This document shows positions 1 through 8,593 of a stretch of 52,111 nt of DNA, one piece after another. Position 1 is the first letter of the stretch; each line of letters starts with the position of its first letter. The stretch spans positions 1-52,111 of the forward strand of contig CAZNTZ010000003.1 of assembly GCA_964576135.1 (NCBI GenBank), in the 5' to 3' direction. The position numbers and the translations under genes are program-made. This DNA is from CAZNTZ01 sp964576135 (GTDB taxonomy: Bacteria > Pseudomonadota > Alphaproteobacteria > Rs-D84). The notes below the pieces were generated by a model. The model worked only from the letters and a program-made list of their open reading frames with translations. It ran no database searches and was not told where the DNA came from.

Positions 1-483
1 ACTTTCATCAAATACAAGTATTGAAATATCTTTCTTAATTGTTGGGTTTTGAAATCCGTCATCCATTACAATGGCGCGTGATCCAGGAATCATGGAATTT
101 ATACAGCTAATACTGGCTGCGCGATCACCGATCCAAACATCTAAACCATCAATAGAAAGCATTTTTGCTTCATCACCAATCATAACGGCAGTATCTGTTT
201 TCTGAACTTGATGCCCGACAAAATTATTCTTGGCACCGTATCCACGCATAACAACTGGTGCACCCAAATTCTTGGCAATAATTTTTACAATTGGCGTTTT
301 TCCAACTCCCCCAGCCAGAATTCCACCAACGCAAATTACCGGTGTTTTTGTATTTTTTTCATATTTTCTGGTCGCAAATCTAAATATATAAACACTGTAA
401 TGAAATAATACATAAATGATGGACACTGGCAATAACGCCAGCGCAAAAATATTTTTGCTTAAAAACCAAAATGGGGTTTTCAT
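1..483 (-). CDS. lpxK: Tetraacyldisaccharide 4'-kinase LpxK, N-terminal part (gene runs off the window)
   Basis: LpxK phosphorylates the 4' position of the lipid A disaccharide precursor at the inner membrane face. My translation of 161 codons shows an N-terminal membrane segment (about residues 10-30), then a P-loop block VGGILAGGVGKTP (about 52-64), the RGYG motif, GDEA, and DDGFQN ahead of a D..I.VFDE block, which follow the family order. The ATG at 483 lies 6 bp after the stop of the acyltransferase gene on the same strand, so the two form a lipid A/envelope operon. The 3' half lies outside the window, so intactness cannot be judged. Confidence 0.9.
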   Translation of the reverse strand, partial: MKTPFWFLSKNIFALALLPVSIIYVLFHYSVYIFRFATRKYEKNTKTPVICVGGILAGGVGKTPIVKIIAKNLGAPVVMRGYGAKNNFVGHQVQKTDTAVMIGDEAKMLSIDGLDVWIGDRAASISCINSMIPGSRAIVMDDGFQNPTIKKDISILVFDES

Positions 484-489
484 ATTACT

Positions 490-1191
490 TTATCCACCAT
501 GTCCCATAAACGCGTCTAAATCTTTTTGTTGTTTTATCATAATTTGTTCCAGCTTGACGCGTGATTCTTCCATGTTGTCAGATCTTGAAATATAAAAAGG
601 TTCGCCTGCTTCAATTGTAATTTTTGAAAAAGGTGTTGCGATTAAATATCTATCCCATCTGCCCTGGAACCAAGGTTTGCTTGTCGAAAAGCAAACAGGC
701 ACAATTGGTGCACCAGTCATCTGTGCAAAATATAAAACACCGTCATGAATACGCATACGCGGCCCCTTTGGACCATCGGGCGATAAACAAAGCAAGTTTC
801 CGTCATTTAAAATTCTTACGCCCTGGCGCAATACAGATACCGCACCCTTGCGCCCAGTCGAACCATAAATAGATCGTAAACCAAATAATCTTTGCAGTTT
901 GGCCATCAATCTGCCATCACGATGTTGACTTGAAATAGCATAACCTTTGAATCCGAATTTGAATGTAATCGGTGACAACATCATTGAACGTCCATGCCAG
1001 AAAGCAAATATTATAGGCTTTCCAACGAACTTTCGAAAAGTCGGCTCGTTTTTATATTTTACATGTGAAGTAAAATAAACCAACCAAATACCAAACCACA
1101 TCAGCGATGCAATAACCCATTGCACACCTGGCAAAGTAAATATCTTGCGAGTAGTTTTTTTCCATAACTCGCGAAATTTTTGTTTTGACAT
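490..1191 (-). CDS. Lysophospholipid acyltransferase-like protein (DUF374 family)
   Basis: A 233-residue membrane-anchored acyltransferase of the DUF374 branch of the PlsC/LPLAT superfamily. One hydrophobic segment lies near residues 20-40. It is followed by AFWHGR, the catalytic-type HRDGR (HxxxxD-like), YGSTGRKG and the SPDGPKGPR block, all typical of DUF374. The start is the ATG at 1191 because GGAGG stands 6 bases upstream; an ATG 14 codons earlier has no ribosome site. In alphaproteobacteria such genes often flank waaA and lpxK, as here with lpxK 6 bp downstream, suggesting a lipid A or glycerolipid acylation role. The exact substrate is not readable. Confidence 0.85.
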   Translation of the reverse strand: MSKQKFRELWKKTTRKIFTLPGVQWVIASLMWFGIWLVYFTSHVKYKNEPTFRKFVGKPIIFAFWHGRSMMLSPITFKFGFKGYAISSQHRDGRLMAKLQRLFGLRSIYGSTGRKGAVSVLRQGVRILNDGNLLCLSPDGPKGPRMRIHDGVLYFAQMTGAPIVPVCFSTSKPWFQGRWDRYLIATPFSKITIEAGEPFYISRSDNMEESRVKLEQIMIKQQKDLDAFMGHGG

Positions 1192-1256
1192 CAAAACCTC
1201 CGTTGGGTGCGAGCATAGCAATAAAAAAGACATATTTCAAGATATGGTTAAAATTC

Positions 1257-1284
1257 TTGACTTAAGTTTATTTTTGTGTAGAAT
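1257..1284 (+). promoter_or_regulatory. Predicted sigma70 promoter of tRNA-fMet
   Basis: TTGACT (1257-1262), 16-base spacer, TAGAAT (1279-1284). The predicted transcript start near 1291 is only about 6 bases before the tRNA 5' end, a usual spacing for a single tRNA gene. Confidence 0.6.
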
Positions 1285-1296
1285 TGGCGACATTGA

Positions 1297-1373
<77 letters not shown>

Positions 1374-1380
1374 AATAAAG

Positions 1381-1414
1381 AAAAAAAACTGCCCGCATGG
1401 ACAGTTTTTTATTT
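1381..1414 (+). terminator. Rho-independent terminator after tRNA-fMet
   Basis: Inverted repeat AACTGCCC / GGACAGTT with one mismatch and a four-base loop, followed by a run of T. It closes the single-tRNA transcript. Confidence 0.8.
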
Positions 1415-1653
1415 AAATCGTATTTAGAATTTTAATCAAAGAAAACTTTGGTTCAATTTCAGATGAGATTCGAGCGTAAGCCAATACGGTAAAGCGTATT
1501 AGTTATAATAAATTTAAATAGTCATAATTCAGGTATTCCTACCAAAAGTTCCAACCTTTTATCAATAAAACAAGATCTAGTTTATTGATAAAATTTTATT
1601 TATGGTGTTTTTATGATAAAATACCCATAGGTTAATCAATTTCAGGATATTTA
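1415..1653. other. Intergenic stretch with dyad repeats upstream of the MFS gene
   Basis: No gene seen. It holds a small inverted repeat AATACG-N6-CGTATT (about 1482-1499) and a strong dyad: 13-bp arms TTTTATCAATAAA (1557-1569) and TTTATTGATAAAA (1581-1593) around an 11-base centre. The dyad is 61 bp before the MFS start and could be an operator or an mRNA hairpin. I cannot decide which. Confidence 0.5.
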
Positions 1654-2862
1654 ATGTTCAATTTAACAGGTAAGCTTAAGTCATTTATATATAAAATATA
1701 TTTTATATCTTTTTTTAATTCATTCGTTTTGTTATATCCAATTTACACCGTTTTTATGAATGAAAGTGGTATTTCTGATTTTCAACTATCAACATTATTA
1801 ATTATTTGGTCATTGGGTGTGTTTGTATTTCAATTTCCTGCTGCATGGGTTGCAAGAATACTTGGTGATAAAAATGCAATGATATTTGGCCAAATTTGTA
1901 AAATATTATGTTTTATTACATGGTTTATGTTTCCAAATTATACTGGCTTTGCGATGGGGTTTATTTTATGGAGTATACAAAGTGCTATATACAATGTTGC
2001 ATATGAATCAATGTTATATAATGAATTAGCTTCGCACAAAAGGAAAGATTTATATACAAAAGTTTTGGGATATCGTGACGCAATATCAACAATTGGTGCA
2101 GCCTTGGCAGGAATTGGATCTTTCTTGTTATTTATGGGTTACGTATTCATAGAAATTGCATCTATATCTGCTGTTTTAATAACAGTTATATTGTTTATGA
2201 GATTAGAATTTCGTAGAGTTAAAAATATTGTTATAAAGGGCAAAAAAAACTTTTTGAAACAATTAAAACATGGATATAAATTCATAGTCAAAACACCATG
2301 TATTCTATATATAATTATTACTGCAACACTTGCATTAAACTTTTCATATATTGATGATTATACAAGTTTAATAGGTGTTGATGTTGGATTGGGTAAAGAA
2401 TATGTTGGATTGATATTATTTATTACGATGGTATTTAGAATAATCGGTCAATTAATTGCTAATAAATTTGAGCATATAAAAGACATAAACTTATACTTGT
2501 TAATATCTGCCCTGGGTGTTTTATATATTTTATTTTCAGTTTTTTATTCAGTTATTGGATTGTTCTTGTTAATAGGGTTATCTTATTCTCTGTTTTCAAT
2601 TATTCAAATACTTACATACTCAAAATTACAGAACTTTGTACCAACAAATCAGAGACATATTGCGCTGGCTTTCTATAATATTGCTGATCAGACCGTTTAT
2701 ACTGCTGCAATGTTGGTTATTGGGAGTGGCAGCAGTCTTTATGGGTGGAAATACAGTGTTATGATTTTAGGATTAATATGTATTTTAGTTGGTTTATGGG
2801 CAAGAATTTTTGTTCGTAATAAGTGCGAATTGCCAGAACAAAAATTAATATATAAAGAGTAA
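1654..2862 (+). CDS. MFS-type membrane transporter of unknown substrate
   Basis: A 402-residue polytopic protein with about 12 hydrophobic segments in two halves joined by a basic loop (around residues 185-205, RRVKNIVIKGKKNF). The loop between segments 2 and 3 (ARILGDKNAM, about 66-75) matches the MFS G-x-x-x-D/R-K signature region. The length suits a drug or metabolite facilitator; no substrate signature is visible. The start has a weak AGGAT about 7 bases upstream. The gene stands alone behind a large dyad repeat and looks more AT-rich than the housekeeping genes, compatible with acquisition, but this is by eye only. Confidence 0.75.
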   Translation: MFNLTGKLKSFIYKIYFISFFNSFVLLYPIYTVFMNESGISDFQLSTLLIIWSLGVFVFQFPAAWVARILGDKNAMIFGQICKILCFITWFMFPNYTGFAMGFILWSIQSAIYNVAYESMLYNELASHKRKDLYTKVLGYRDAISTIGAALAGIGSFLLFMGYVFIEIASISAVLITVILFMRLEFRRVKNIVIKGKKNFLKQLKHGYKFIVKTPCILYIIITATLALNFSYIDDYTSLIGVDVGLGKEYVGLILFITMVFRIIGQLIANKFEHIKDINLYLLISALGVLYILFSVFYSVIGLFLLIGLSYSLFSIIQILTYSKLQNFVPTNQRHIALAFYNIADQTVYTAAMLVIGSGSSLYGWKYSVMILGLICILVGLWARIFVRNKCELPEQKLIYKE

Positions 2863-2886
2863 AATTATACCGCTTGTGATAATTAT

Positions 2887-3528
2887 TTATAAATTACATT
2901 TATCAAGGCGGTGGCTGTCTTCGTTTTGATCGACTTTCTTATTACGGATTTCTTCTTCGGCTTTTAATTTCTGTTTCAGTAATATAATTTCGGGGTTGTT
3001 TTGAATATCAGCATTAAATTCATCAAGCGCTGAATCTGCGTCATTTTGGGTTTTAAAAAATATTGGAACTATGGAATTTGCAGCACTGGAAACTGCACGT
3101 TTGATTTCTGATTCATTATTACTAATTACAGCCAGATGTGCCCGGATATGTTCGTCTTCGTGTTCCAATATTGCGTTATATGCACACGATTCTGGTATAT
3201 GTCTGGAATCAATTTGAACTGAAAAATCACTGTACCCAATTGTTGCTGTGACCCTGTCCAGGACAACGCATATTCCGTTATCAACATATTCTGGGTGTGC
3301 TGAAATACTATATTTTTCAGTCAATGTTGCGACAACGTTACCATGCAACAAATCCATTGATTTTAACGGTTGAACAACTTCTTTGCGCCAATTTGGTACC
3401 AAAACATCTATTTTTGGATAAACCTTGAACCCCAGACACTCTGTATCATCTGCAAACGCAGGAATTGTGACAAAGGTAAGACAAATATATAAAATTTTGA
3501 TTATTTTACGCATGAAACAATCATACAA
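2887..3528 (-). CDS. Predicted secreted protein with an HExxH metalloprotease-like motif
   Basis: A 213-residue protein of unknown function. The N-terminus has a Sec signal peptide (hydrophobic core about residues 10-20, AFA/DD cleavage site), so it should be periplasmic. The most telling segment is ILEHEDEHIRAHLAVI (about 139-154), an HExxH zinc-binding motif in a helix, recalling small predicted Zn-proteases of the DUF922 type; the assignment to that family is tentative. The C-terminal 60 residues are charged and probably helical. The start at 3528 has AAGG about 5 bases upstream; the inner ATG five codons on has none. It lies 6 bp after virB4 on the same strand and is probably cotranscribed with it. 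Confidence 0.6.
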   Translation of the reverse strand: MYDCFMRKIIKILYICLTFVTIPAFADDTECLGFKVYPKIDVLVPNWRKEVVQPLKSMDLLHGNVVATLTEKYSISAHPEYVDNGICVVLDRVTATIGYSDFSVQIDSRHIPESCAYNAILEHEDEHIRAHLAVISNNESEIKRAVSSAANSIVPIFFKTQNDADSALDEFNADIQNNPEIILLKQKLKAEEEIRNKKVDQNEDSHRLDKCNL

Positions 3529-3534
3529 CCTTGA

Positions 3535-5961
3535 TCATTCGTTATCAACCCTGATCTGTTGTTTCAAGTATTCTTCGACAAAATTATTTCCAAATTGTTT
3601 GTAAAGTTCTTCGGCCAAAAGCACAGATGACCGCCCAGACTCAAATAAATGCAGCAAATTGCCAAGTCCACCCAGTTCAGTATTCAAAATAACCGATTCA
3701 CCGTTTACTGGCCGTGACAAAAGCACAGCGCGTTTCAAGTGCGGATAAGCCTTACCCTGGATAAATGCCATTTCAAGTGGATTTAGTTTCCAATATTCAT
3801 AATCGCGTACGTCTGCAGCAGGATTACGAAAGAACATAACTGTCTGTGCCTGGCCACGTACAACATCACCAATTCCAAGTTTATCAATTATATTTGCTTG
3901 TTGAAATGCAGCCATATATGCTTGGCGGTTTTTTCGACCTTCTTGAAGCCCTACAATAAAATTATCGCGGAACATTTTGTTTTGCAGCATTGGCGCGGTT
4001 TCATCAATCATAATCAATGAAGGTGTCCCTTGGGCAACTGTGATACTATTTATACGATGAATTATATAGGAAACAACTGCTGGGGCCAAAACTTCGTCAG
4101 ACATTACATCTGTGAAATCAAATGTTGTCAGACGTGAATATAAATCAAGTGTATCTTTATCTTCGTTAAATATCTGCCCGTATTGCAAATCATCAACCCA
4201 CTTTTTCAATTCACCACGCATTGACCCATTTGATGAAAAACATGGTTGCCACAGATTTTTTAACTTTCTGTTTGAATTATCAACATAATCAAAATTCACC
4301 GATACAGCACGTGCAATCTCGTCTAAACTATCCGGATCTGCGGCACCAGAAATCATTTGTAACCAACGCCTTAAAAACGCACGGTTTTCATCTGAATCTT
4401 CCATTTTGAAAGGATTCATTTTTGTATCAAAATTTATTACACCTTCGCCGGCATTTTTTGATTTACCTGCAAATGTCATATATTTTCCAGATGTGGCAAG
4501 TGTAAATACTTCGGCCCCATGATTACGATCGAAAAAGAATGCTTTTAATTTAGGATGACGTAAAGATTGCGTTATCAAGAACGAGAATAAAGTTGTCTTA
4601 CCACCGCCAGTCGGGCCAATTGTCAAAGTATGTGCCACAGAAGTCGGCGCGTCAGATACATGAAATTGAAACTGATAAGGTGTCCCTTGCGCGGTTGGAA
4701 ATATCACAAGTGCGCCCGGACCCCAATCGCTGTTTGCAACACCAGTAGGTACAGATGACATTGGAATTGAAATTGCCGAAGCCTTGGATAATAATTTGAA
4801 CGATCTTGGGAATACATCAAACCCGGGGAGTTGCGCAAAAAACGAAACTTTTACCGCAAAATCTTCTATAACTGGTGCAATACCAAAACCCGCACATATT
4901 TTTTTGAAATTAGAAATATGGTTTTCGAGTTCTTCTTCGCTGTCACCAAAAATCTGGAACATTGGATAATAATTCATCATTGTTTGGGTGCCAGAAATAT
5001 TTTCATCCATAGCAAGCATTGCACCAGCAATCTGTTCTTCGGCAACATCTTGGTTTTCAGCATTTGCATCAATTGTTGATTGACGTTGTTTTATTGTCTG
5101 TTGAACCCCGGCCGCACCCATTGGTTTGAAAGCCGACATTGATATAACTTCTGTTTGAAGCGTTGCAATTTCATCAAAAAATTCTTCATCCAGAAAATCT
5201 GGTGATATTTTAAAACTCGCTATGACAGATAATTTTTTTGCCCCTGCCCCTGTATAAGAAACCCGACCATTACGTAAAAATTCAACATTATCAGTTGCTG
5301 CAATTTCAGCCATATTACCATCGGTTCTTAAAATTTGTGGTTTTGATACGGGTGATAAAATTCGACCAAATAACAAAGCAATATTATTCTTAGCATTATG
5401 TTTTAATAATGTTGGTTTATACGAAGAAAGTATTGATTCTAATAAATTTGAATAATTATTTAATTTTTCTAAATTTGAAGCTGATAAAACTATATAATAA
5501 GAATTATTAAAAATTCTTAAACCTTGACTGTTCCATTTGTCATAAATTTTTTGTAACACAGTTTGGTCAAATTCATAATCAGTGCGTTCTTCGGCAGAAT
5601 CACGAATTGTATAAAATCTGAAACTTACATTTGTGTCTTGGATTTGATTAAATAAACTTGCTCGCATTTCAAGGAATGCTTCACGTGTAACATTATCTTG
5701 CATACTTGTTTGTACACCAGAAAATTGATAAGCACAAATATATTCACCACTTTTTAAACGAACTGATTTATTATCATTTACAATTCCAGCAAATGGTAAA
5801 TATTCAGAATATTTTTTATAACCAAATTCTGGAAAAATATAACGTAACAACATTGGTGTGTAAATTAATAATAAAACAAATATTAACAAAACTGCAGCTG
5901 ACAAAGCGACCAATGTCATTGGAAAATCAGCGCTTACGAAAGATGAAAATATATTTTGCAT
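3535..5961 (-). CDS. virB4: Type IV secretion ATPase VirB4
   Basis: VirB4 is the conserved AAA+-like ATPase that energises pilus assembly and substrate transfer in type IV secretion systems. The 808-residue protein has an N-terminal membrane segment (about 13-35), a VirB4 N-terminal domain, a Walker A GPTGGGKT (about 447-454) and a Walker B ending LIMIDE (about 650). It starts directly after the virB3 stop with no gap, so the two are coupled. No other T4SS genes (virB6, 8, 9, 10, 11, D4) are in the window, so either the system is split over several loci, as in Rickettsiales rvh clusters, or this is a remnant. The reading frame is intact. Confidence 0.93.
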   Translation of the reverse strand: MQNIFSSFVSADFPMTLVALSAAVLLIFVLLLIYTPMLLRYIFPEFGYKKYSEYLPFAGIVNDNKSVRLKSGEYICAYQFSGVQTSMQDNVTREAFLEMRASLFNQIQDTNVSFRFYTIRDSAEERTDYEFDQTVLQKIYDKWNSQGLRIFNNSYYIVLSASNLEKLNNYSNLLESILSSYKPTLLKHNAKNNIALLFGRILSPVSKPQILRTDGNMAEIAATDNVEFLRNGRVSYTGAGAKKLSVIASFKISPDFLDEEFFDEIATLQTEVISMSAFKPMGAAGVQQTIKQRQSTIDANAENQDVAEEQIAGAMLAMDENISGTQTMMNYYPMFQIFGDSEEELENHISNFKKICAGFGIAPVIEDFAVKVSFFAQLPGFDVFPRSFKLLSKASAISIPMSSVPTGVANSDWGPGALVIFPTAQGTPYQFQFHVSDAPTSVAHTLTIGPTGGGKTTLFSFLITQSLRHPKLKAFFFDRNHGAEVFTLATSGKYMTFAGKSKNAGEGVINFDTKMNPFKMEDSDENRAFLRRWLQMISGAADPDSLDEIARAVSVNFDYVDNSNRKLKNLWQPCFSSNGSMRGELKKWVDDLQYGQIFNEDKDTLDLYSRLTTFDFTDVMSDEVLAPAVVSYIIHRINSITVAQGTPSLIMIDETAPMLQNKMFRDNFIVGLQEGRKNRQAYMAAFQQANIIDKLGIGDVVRGQAQTVMFFRNPAADVRDYEYWKLNPLEMAFIQGKAYPHLKRAVLLSRPVNGESVILNTELGGLGNLLHLFESGRSSVLLAEELYKQFGNNFVEEYLKQQIRVDNE

Positions 5962-6258
5962 TTATCCCCGCAAATTTTTTGGAACACGTAATTTAAAAAG
6001 TTGTAGTTTAGCTGCAATAATATTTGCAATTTGTGGTTCGCGTTTTGAAATCCCAGCTAAAATAAAATGTGTAAAAATAAGTGATATTAAAAAATATAAT
6101 GGATCAATTCCGACACGACCACCTGTGATTGTTAATGTACCACCAAAAATCACTAAGAAAATAATAAATTGAGCAGCAAAATTCAAAACAGCAATTGAAT
6201 AAGGCACATAAAATATGCGCGCCGGATTAGCCAAAGCTTTTAATACATTTATTCTCAT
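5962..6258 (-). CDS. virB3: Type IV secretion inner-membrane protein VirB3
   Basis: A 98-residue protein of usual VirB3 length, with a short N-terminal NPAR.FYVPY-like segment, two adjacent hydrophobic spans (about residues 25-45 and 52-68) and a C-terminal PxxxxI/LxAK-type tail. VirB3 works with VirB4 at the inner membrane of the T4SS. Its TAA abuts the virB4 ATG. The ATG at 6258 has no strong Shine-Dalgarno; a promoter is visible about 30 bases upstream. Confidence 0.85.
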   Translation of the reverse strand: MRINVLKALANPARIFYVPYSIAVLNFAAQFIIFLVIFGGTLTITGGRVGIDPLYFLISLIFTHFILAGISKREPQIANIIAAKLQLFKLRVPKNLRG

Positions 6259-6286
6259 GAAAAACTATACTCTCTCAACTGTTTAA

Positions 6287-6315
6287 ATTATATCAATTTC
6301 AACAATTTTCAACAA
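6287..6315 (-). promoter_or_regulatory. Predicted promoter of virB3-virB4
   Basis: On the minus strand TTGTTG (6315-6310), 17-base spacer, then an extended -10, TGA-TATAAT (hexamer 6292-6287). The start of transcription would be about 20 bases before the virB3 ATG. The remaining AT-rich spacer up to 6536 shows no gene. Confidence 0.5.
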
Positions 6316-6536
6316 GCCTAAAATATTATTAGTATTTATTGTTAAATATGTTCACAAAACCATTCTTTTTAACATGTTTATTATTTTTATAAATTATTAA
6401 CATTTTATATAAATACTTAAAAATCTAAGTTTTATTTGTTGAAAACTTGTTAATAAACCAATAAAAACTATTTTCAACAAAACTAACAGGTATAACAACA
6501 ATAACAATTAAATATATATTATAATTTAATGATATT

Positions 6537-6559
6537 AAAAAACCCGCAAATGCGGATTT
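6537..6559 (-). terminator. Rho-independent terminator after rpmJ
   Basis: Minus-strand hairpin AAATCCGC / GCGGGTTT (one G-U pair, four-base loop) followed by a T run, 21 bp after the rpmJ stop. Confidence 0.8.
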
Positions 6560-6579
6560 AATAATTTATAATGGTTTAA

Positions 6580-6711
6580 TTATCTTTTGAAACCTTGTTT
6601 CGCTTTGAACTTTGGTTTATCTGGATCGATTAAGATAATTTGTTTACCGCGGCGAATCTGTTTTATATTTCCGCGTTTTTTCCATGCTTTTAATGAACTT
6701 AAAAATTTCAT
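6580..6711 (-). CDS. rpmJ: 50S ribosomal protein L36
   Basis: A 43-codon gene reading MKFLSSLKAWKKR then IRRGKQIILID and ending KPKFKAKQGFKR. This is the L36 pattern (MK...SLK..KKR, RR.G..YVI, P.FKA.QG). It lacks the Cys/His zinc residues, so it is the zinc-free type. AAAGG stands 8 bases before the ATG and a terminator follows, so it is a monocistronic ribosomal gene detached from the spc operon, as is common in alphaproteobacteria. Confidence 0.9.
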   Translation of the reverse strand: MKFLSSLKAWKKRGNIKQIRRGKQIILIDPDKPKFKAKQGFKR

Positions 6712-6758
6712 ATCTTTACCTTTGTTGCTTGGTGATTATAAATAAAATAGACCAAAAA

Positions 6759-7454
6759 TCAAGAAAAATCAAAATTACTAAAACTTTCTTCAAGAATAGA
6801 TTTAATTTCAGATGTTCCAAGACCACCTTCGCGTAAGTATTCAATTTGTGGGGCAGATCCACGCCAAATATTTGCAGAGTGCCCAGCAGTTATAGGAATA
6901 GTCGAAATTCTTTGTGCTGGGGCAAATACTATTTTTTTGATATCTGGTGCACAAAGTGCTGAAAAACGAATGTCTGATTCACAATCTGGTGTCTTTGAAG
7001 GGATTTTAGCCGTAGCAATTAGCATAGTTTCAGATTTTGAATGTGCAATAACACGGTTTTCAATAAAAATACTGGTATTTGAGGAAATATGCTCTGCTAA
7101 AATATCTAATTTAAGATTTGATTTGTTTTGCACCAAGATTTGTCCACGAATCACAGAATTTTTTCCGGCATTTTTAATTAAAAGTTGTAAAAAGACCGGT
7201 GTTTCTGAATTGAATTTGGCACTAAGGTAAATCGAATTTTCAGATTTGTTTTCAATTGATAATTTTTTATCACCAGATATGTTACCGACGTATATTATAT
7301 GAACTGGTAAATCTGATTTTTTATCAATAATTATAGATTCATTGGTAATATTGAAAGAATTTTCTGACAAATCGGGTTTATAAACACCATCTGCGAAAAC
7401 AATAGTTTGCGCCGGAAAAGTTTTTATGTTAAATTCTTGCCACAGGTAAGACAT
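6759..7454 (-). CDS. Short SufB/SufD-family protein (SufD-like)
   Basis: SufD is part of the SufBCD scaffold for Fe-S cluster assembly. This protein has only 231 residues against about 400-450 for SufD. The body is a run of beta strands as in the SufBD beta-helix, and the C-terminus AGHSANIW...QIEYLREGGLGTSEIKSILEESF matches the conserved SufBD end (HGATvG, FYLRSRG, A...L...F), including the His. The N-terminal part of normal SufD is missing. I place the start at the ATG at 7454 because the longer frame begins at TTG with no ribosome site. No sufB, C or S neighbours are here. It may be a reduced SufD. Confidence 0.6.
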   Translation of the reverse strand: MSYLWQEFNIKTFPAQTIVFADGVYKPDLSENSFNITNESIIIDKKSDLPVHIIYVGNISGDKKLSIENKSENSIYLSAKFNSETPVFLQLLIKNAGKNSVIRGQILVQNKSNLKLDILAEHISSNTSIFIENRVIAHSKSETMLIATAKIPSKTPDCESDIRFSALCAPDIKKIVFAPAQRISTIPITAGHSANIWRGSAPQIEYLREGGLGTSEIKSILEESFSNFDFS

Positions 7455-7499
7455 ACTTAAATGATAGATAATAAATAACAAATAATAAAGAGAAAACTT

Positions 7500-8582
7500 A
7501 TGGGTTTTAATTGCGGAATTGTTGGATTACCAAATGTTGGGAAATCAACATTATTTAATGCGCTTACTGCTACTTGTGCCGCATCTGCGCAAAATTACCC
7601 TTTTTGTACAATTGAACCGAATCTTGGTAAAGTCGTAGTGCCAGATGAAACGCTTTTGAAATTAGCAAAGGTTGCGAATTCGCAAAAAATTATTCCGACA
7701 CAATTAGAAATAGTTGATATAGCAGGTCTTGTCGCAGGAGCAAGCAGTGGCGAAGGACTGGGTAATAAATTTTTAGGTCATATTCAATCTGTTGACGCAA
7801 TAATTCATGTTGTCAGATGTTTTGAAAATGATGATATTGTACATGTAAGCGGTTCTATTGATCCACTTCGAGATATTGATATTATTGAAACAGAGCTTAT
7901 GTTGGCTGATTTAGAAAGTTTGGAAAAACAAATTATAAATCTTACAAAACGGGCACGTGGTGCGGATAAAGAAGCAATCAAAGATTTGGAATTAGCCGAA
8001 GAAATAAAAAAAGGTTTATCACAAGGGGTTTCTGCACGTAAAACGCTTGATGGAAAACCTTCGCCATTTGCACTTTTGTCCGCAAAGGCAGTTATTTATG
8101 TTTGTAATGTTGACGAAGCATCTGCTGCAAATGGTAATGAATTTTCAAGTAAAGTTGTTCAAAAATTTGGTGCAACAAACTCAGTCTTGGTTATTTCCAG
8201 TCAAATAGAAATGGAAATAGCACAAATTGTTGATATGGATGAACGTAAAATGTTTTTGACAGAAATGGGTCTTACTGAATCTGGACTTGATAAAATTATT
8301 CGCACCGGATATAAAACTCTTGGTCTTGAAACTTTTTACACTGTTGGTCCAAAAGAAGCACATGCGTGGACAATAAGTGTTGGTATGACTGCACCCCAAG
8401 CAGCTGGTAAAATCCACACAGATTTTGAAAAAGGTTTTATTCGTGCAGAAATCATAAAACCAAATGATTACATAGAACTTGGTGGTGAATTAGCTGTTAA
8501 AGATTCAGGAAAAATGCGTACAGTTGGTCGTGATTATGTAATGCAAGATGGGGATATTTGCCATTTCTTGTTTAATAATTAA
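7500..8582 (+). CDS. ychF: Obg-family ATPase/GTPase YchF
   Basis: YchF (OLA1) is a conserved P-loop NTPase that binds ribosomes and is linked to stress responses. The 360-residue protein has G1 GLPNVGKST (9-17), the G2/G3 region with DIAGLVAGAS.GEGLGN, a coiled-coil insertion around 125-190, and a C-terminal TGS domain (about 275-358; HTDFEKGFIRAEI). The length is normal. It is divergent from the SufD-like gene with a 45-bp gap and is followed 11 bp later by the GT8 gene on the same strand. Confidence 0.95.
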   Translation: MGFNCGIVGLPNVGKSTLFNALTATCAASAQNYPFCTIEPNLGKVVVPDETLLKLAKVANSQKIIPTQLEIVDIAGLVAGASSGEGLGNKFLGHIQSVDAIIHVVRCFENDDIVHVSGSIDPLRDIDIIETELMLADLESLEKQIINLTKRARGADKEAIKDLELAEEIKKGLSQGVSARKTLDGKPSPFALLSAKAVIYVCNVDEASAANGNEFSSKVVQKFGATNSVLVISSQIEMEIAQIVDMDERKMFLTEMGLTESGLDKIIRTGYKTLGLETFYTVGPKEAHAWTISVGMTAPQAAGKIHTDFEKGFIRAEIIKPNDYIELGGELAVKDSGKMRTVGRDYVMQDGDICHFLFNN

Positions 8583-8593
8583 AAGGGTTAAAA

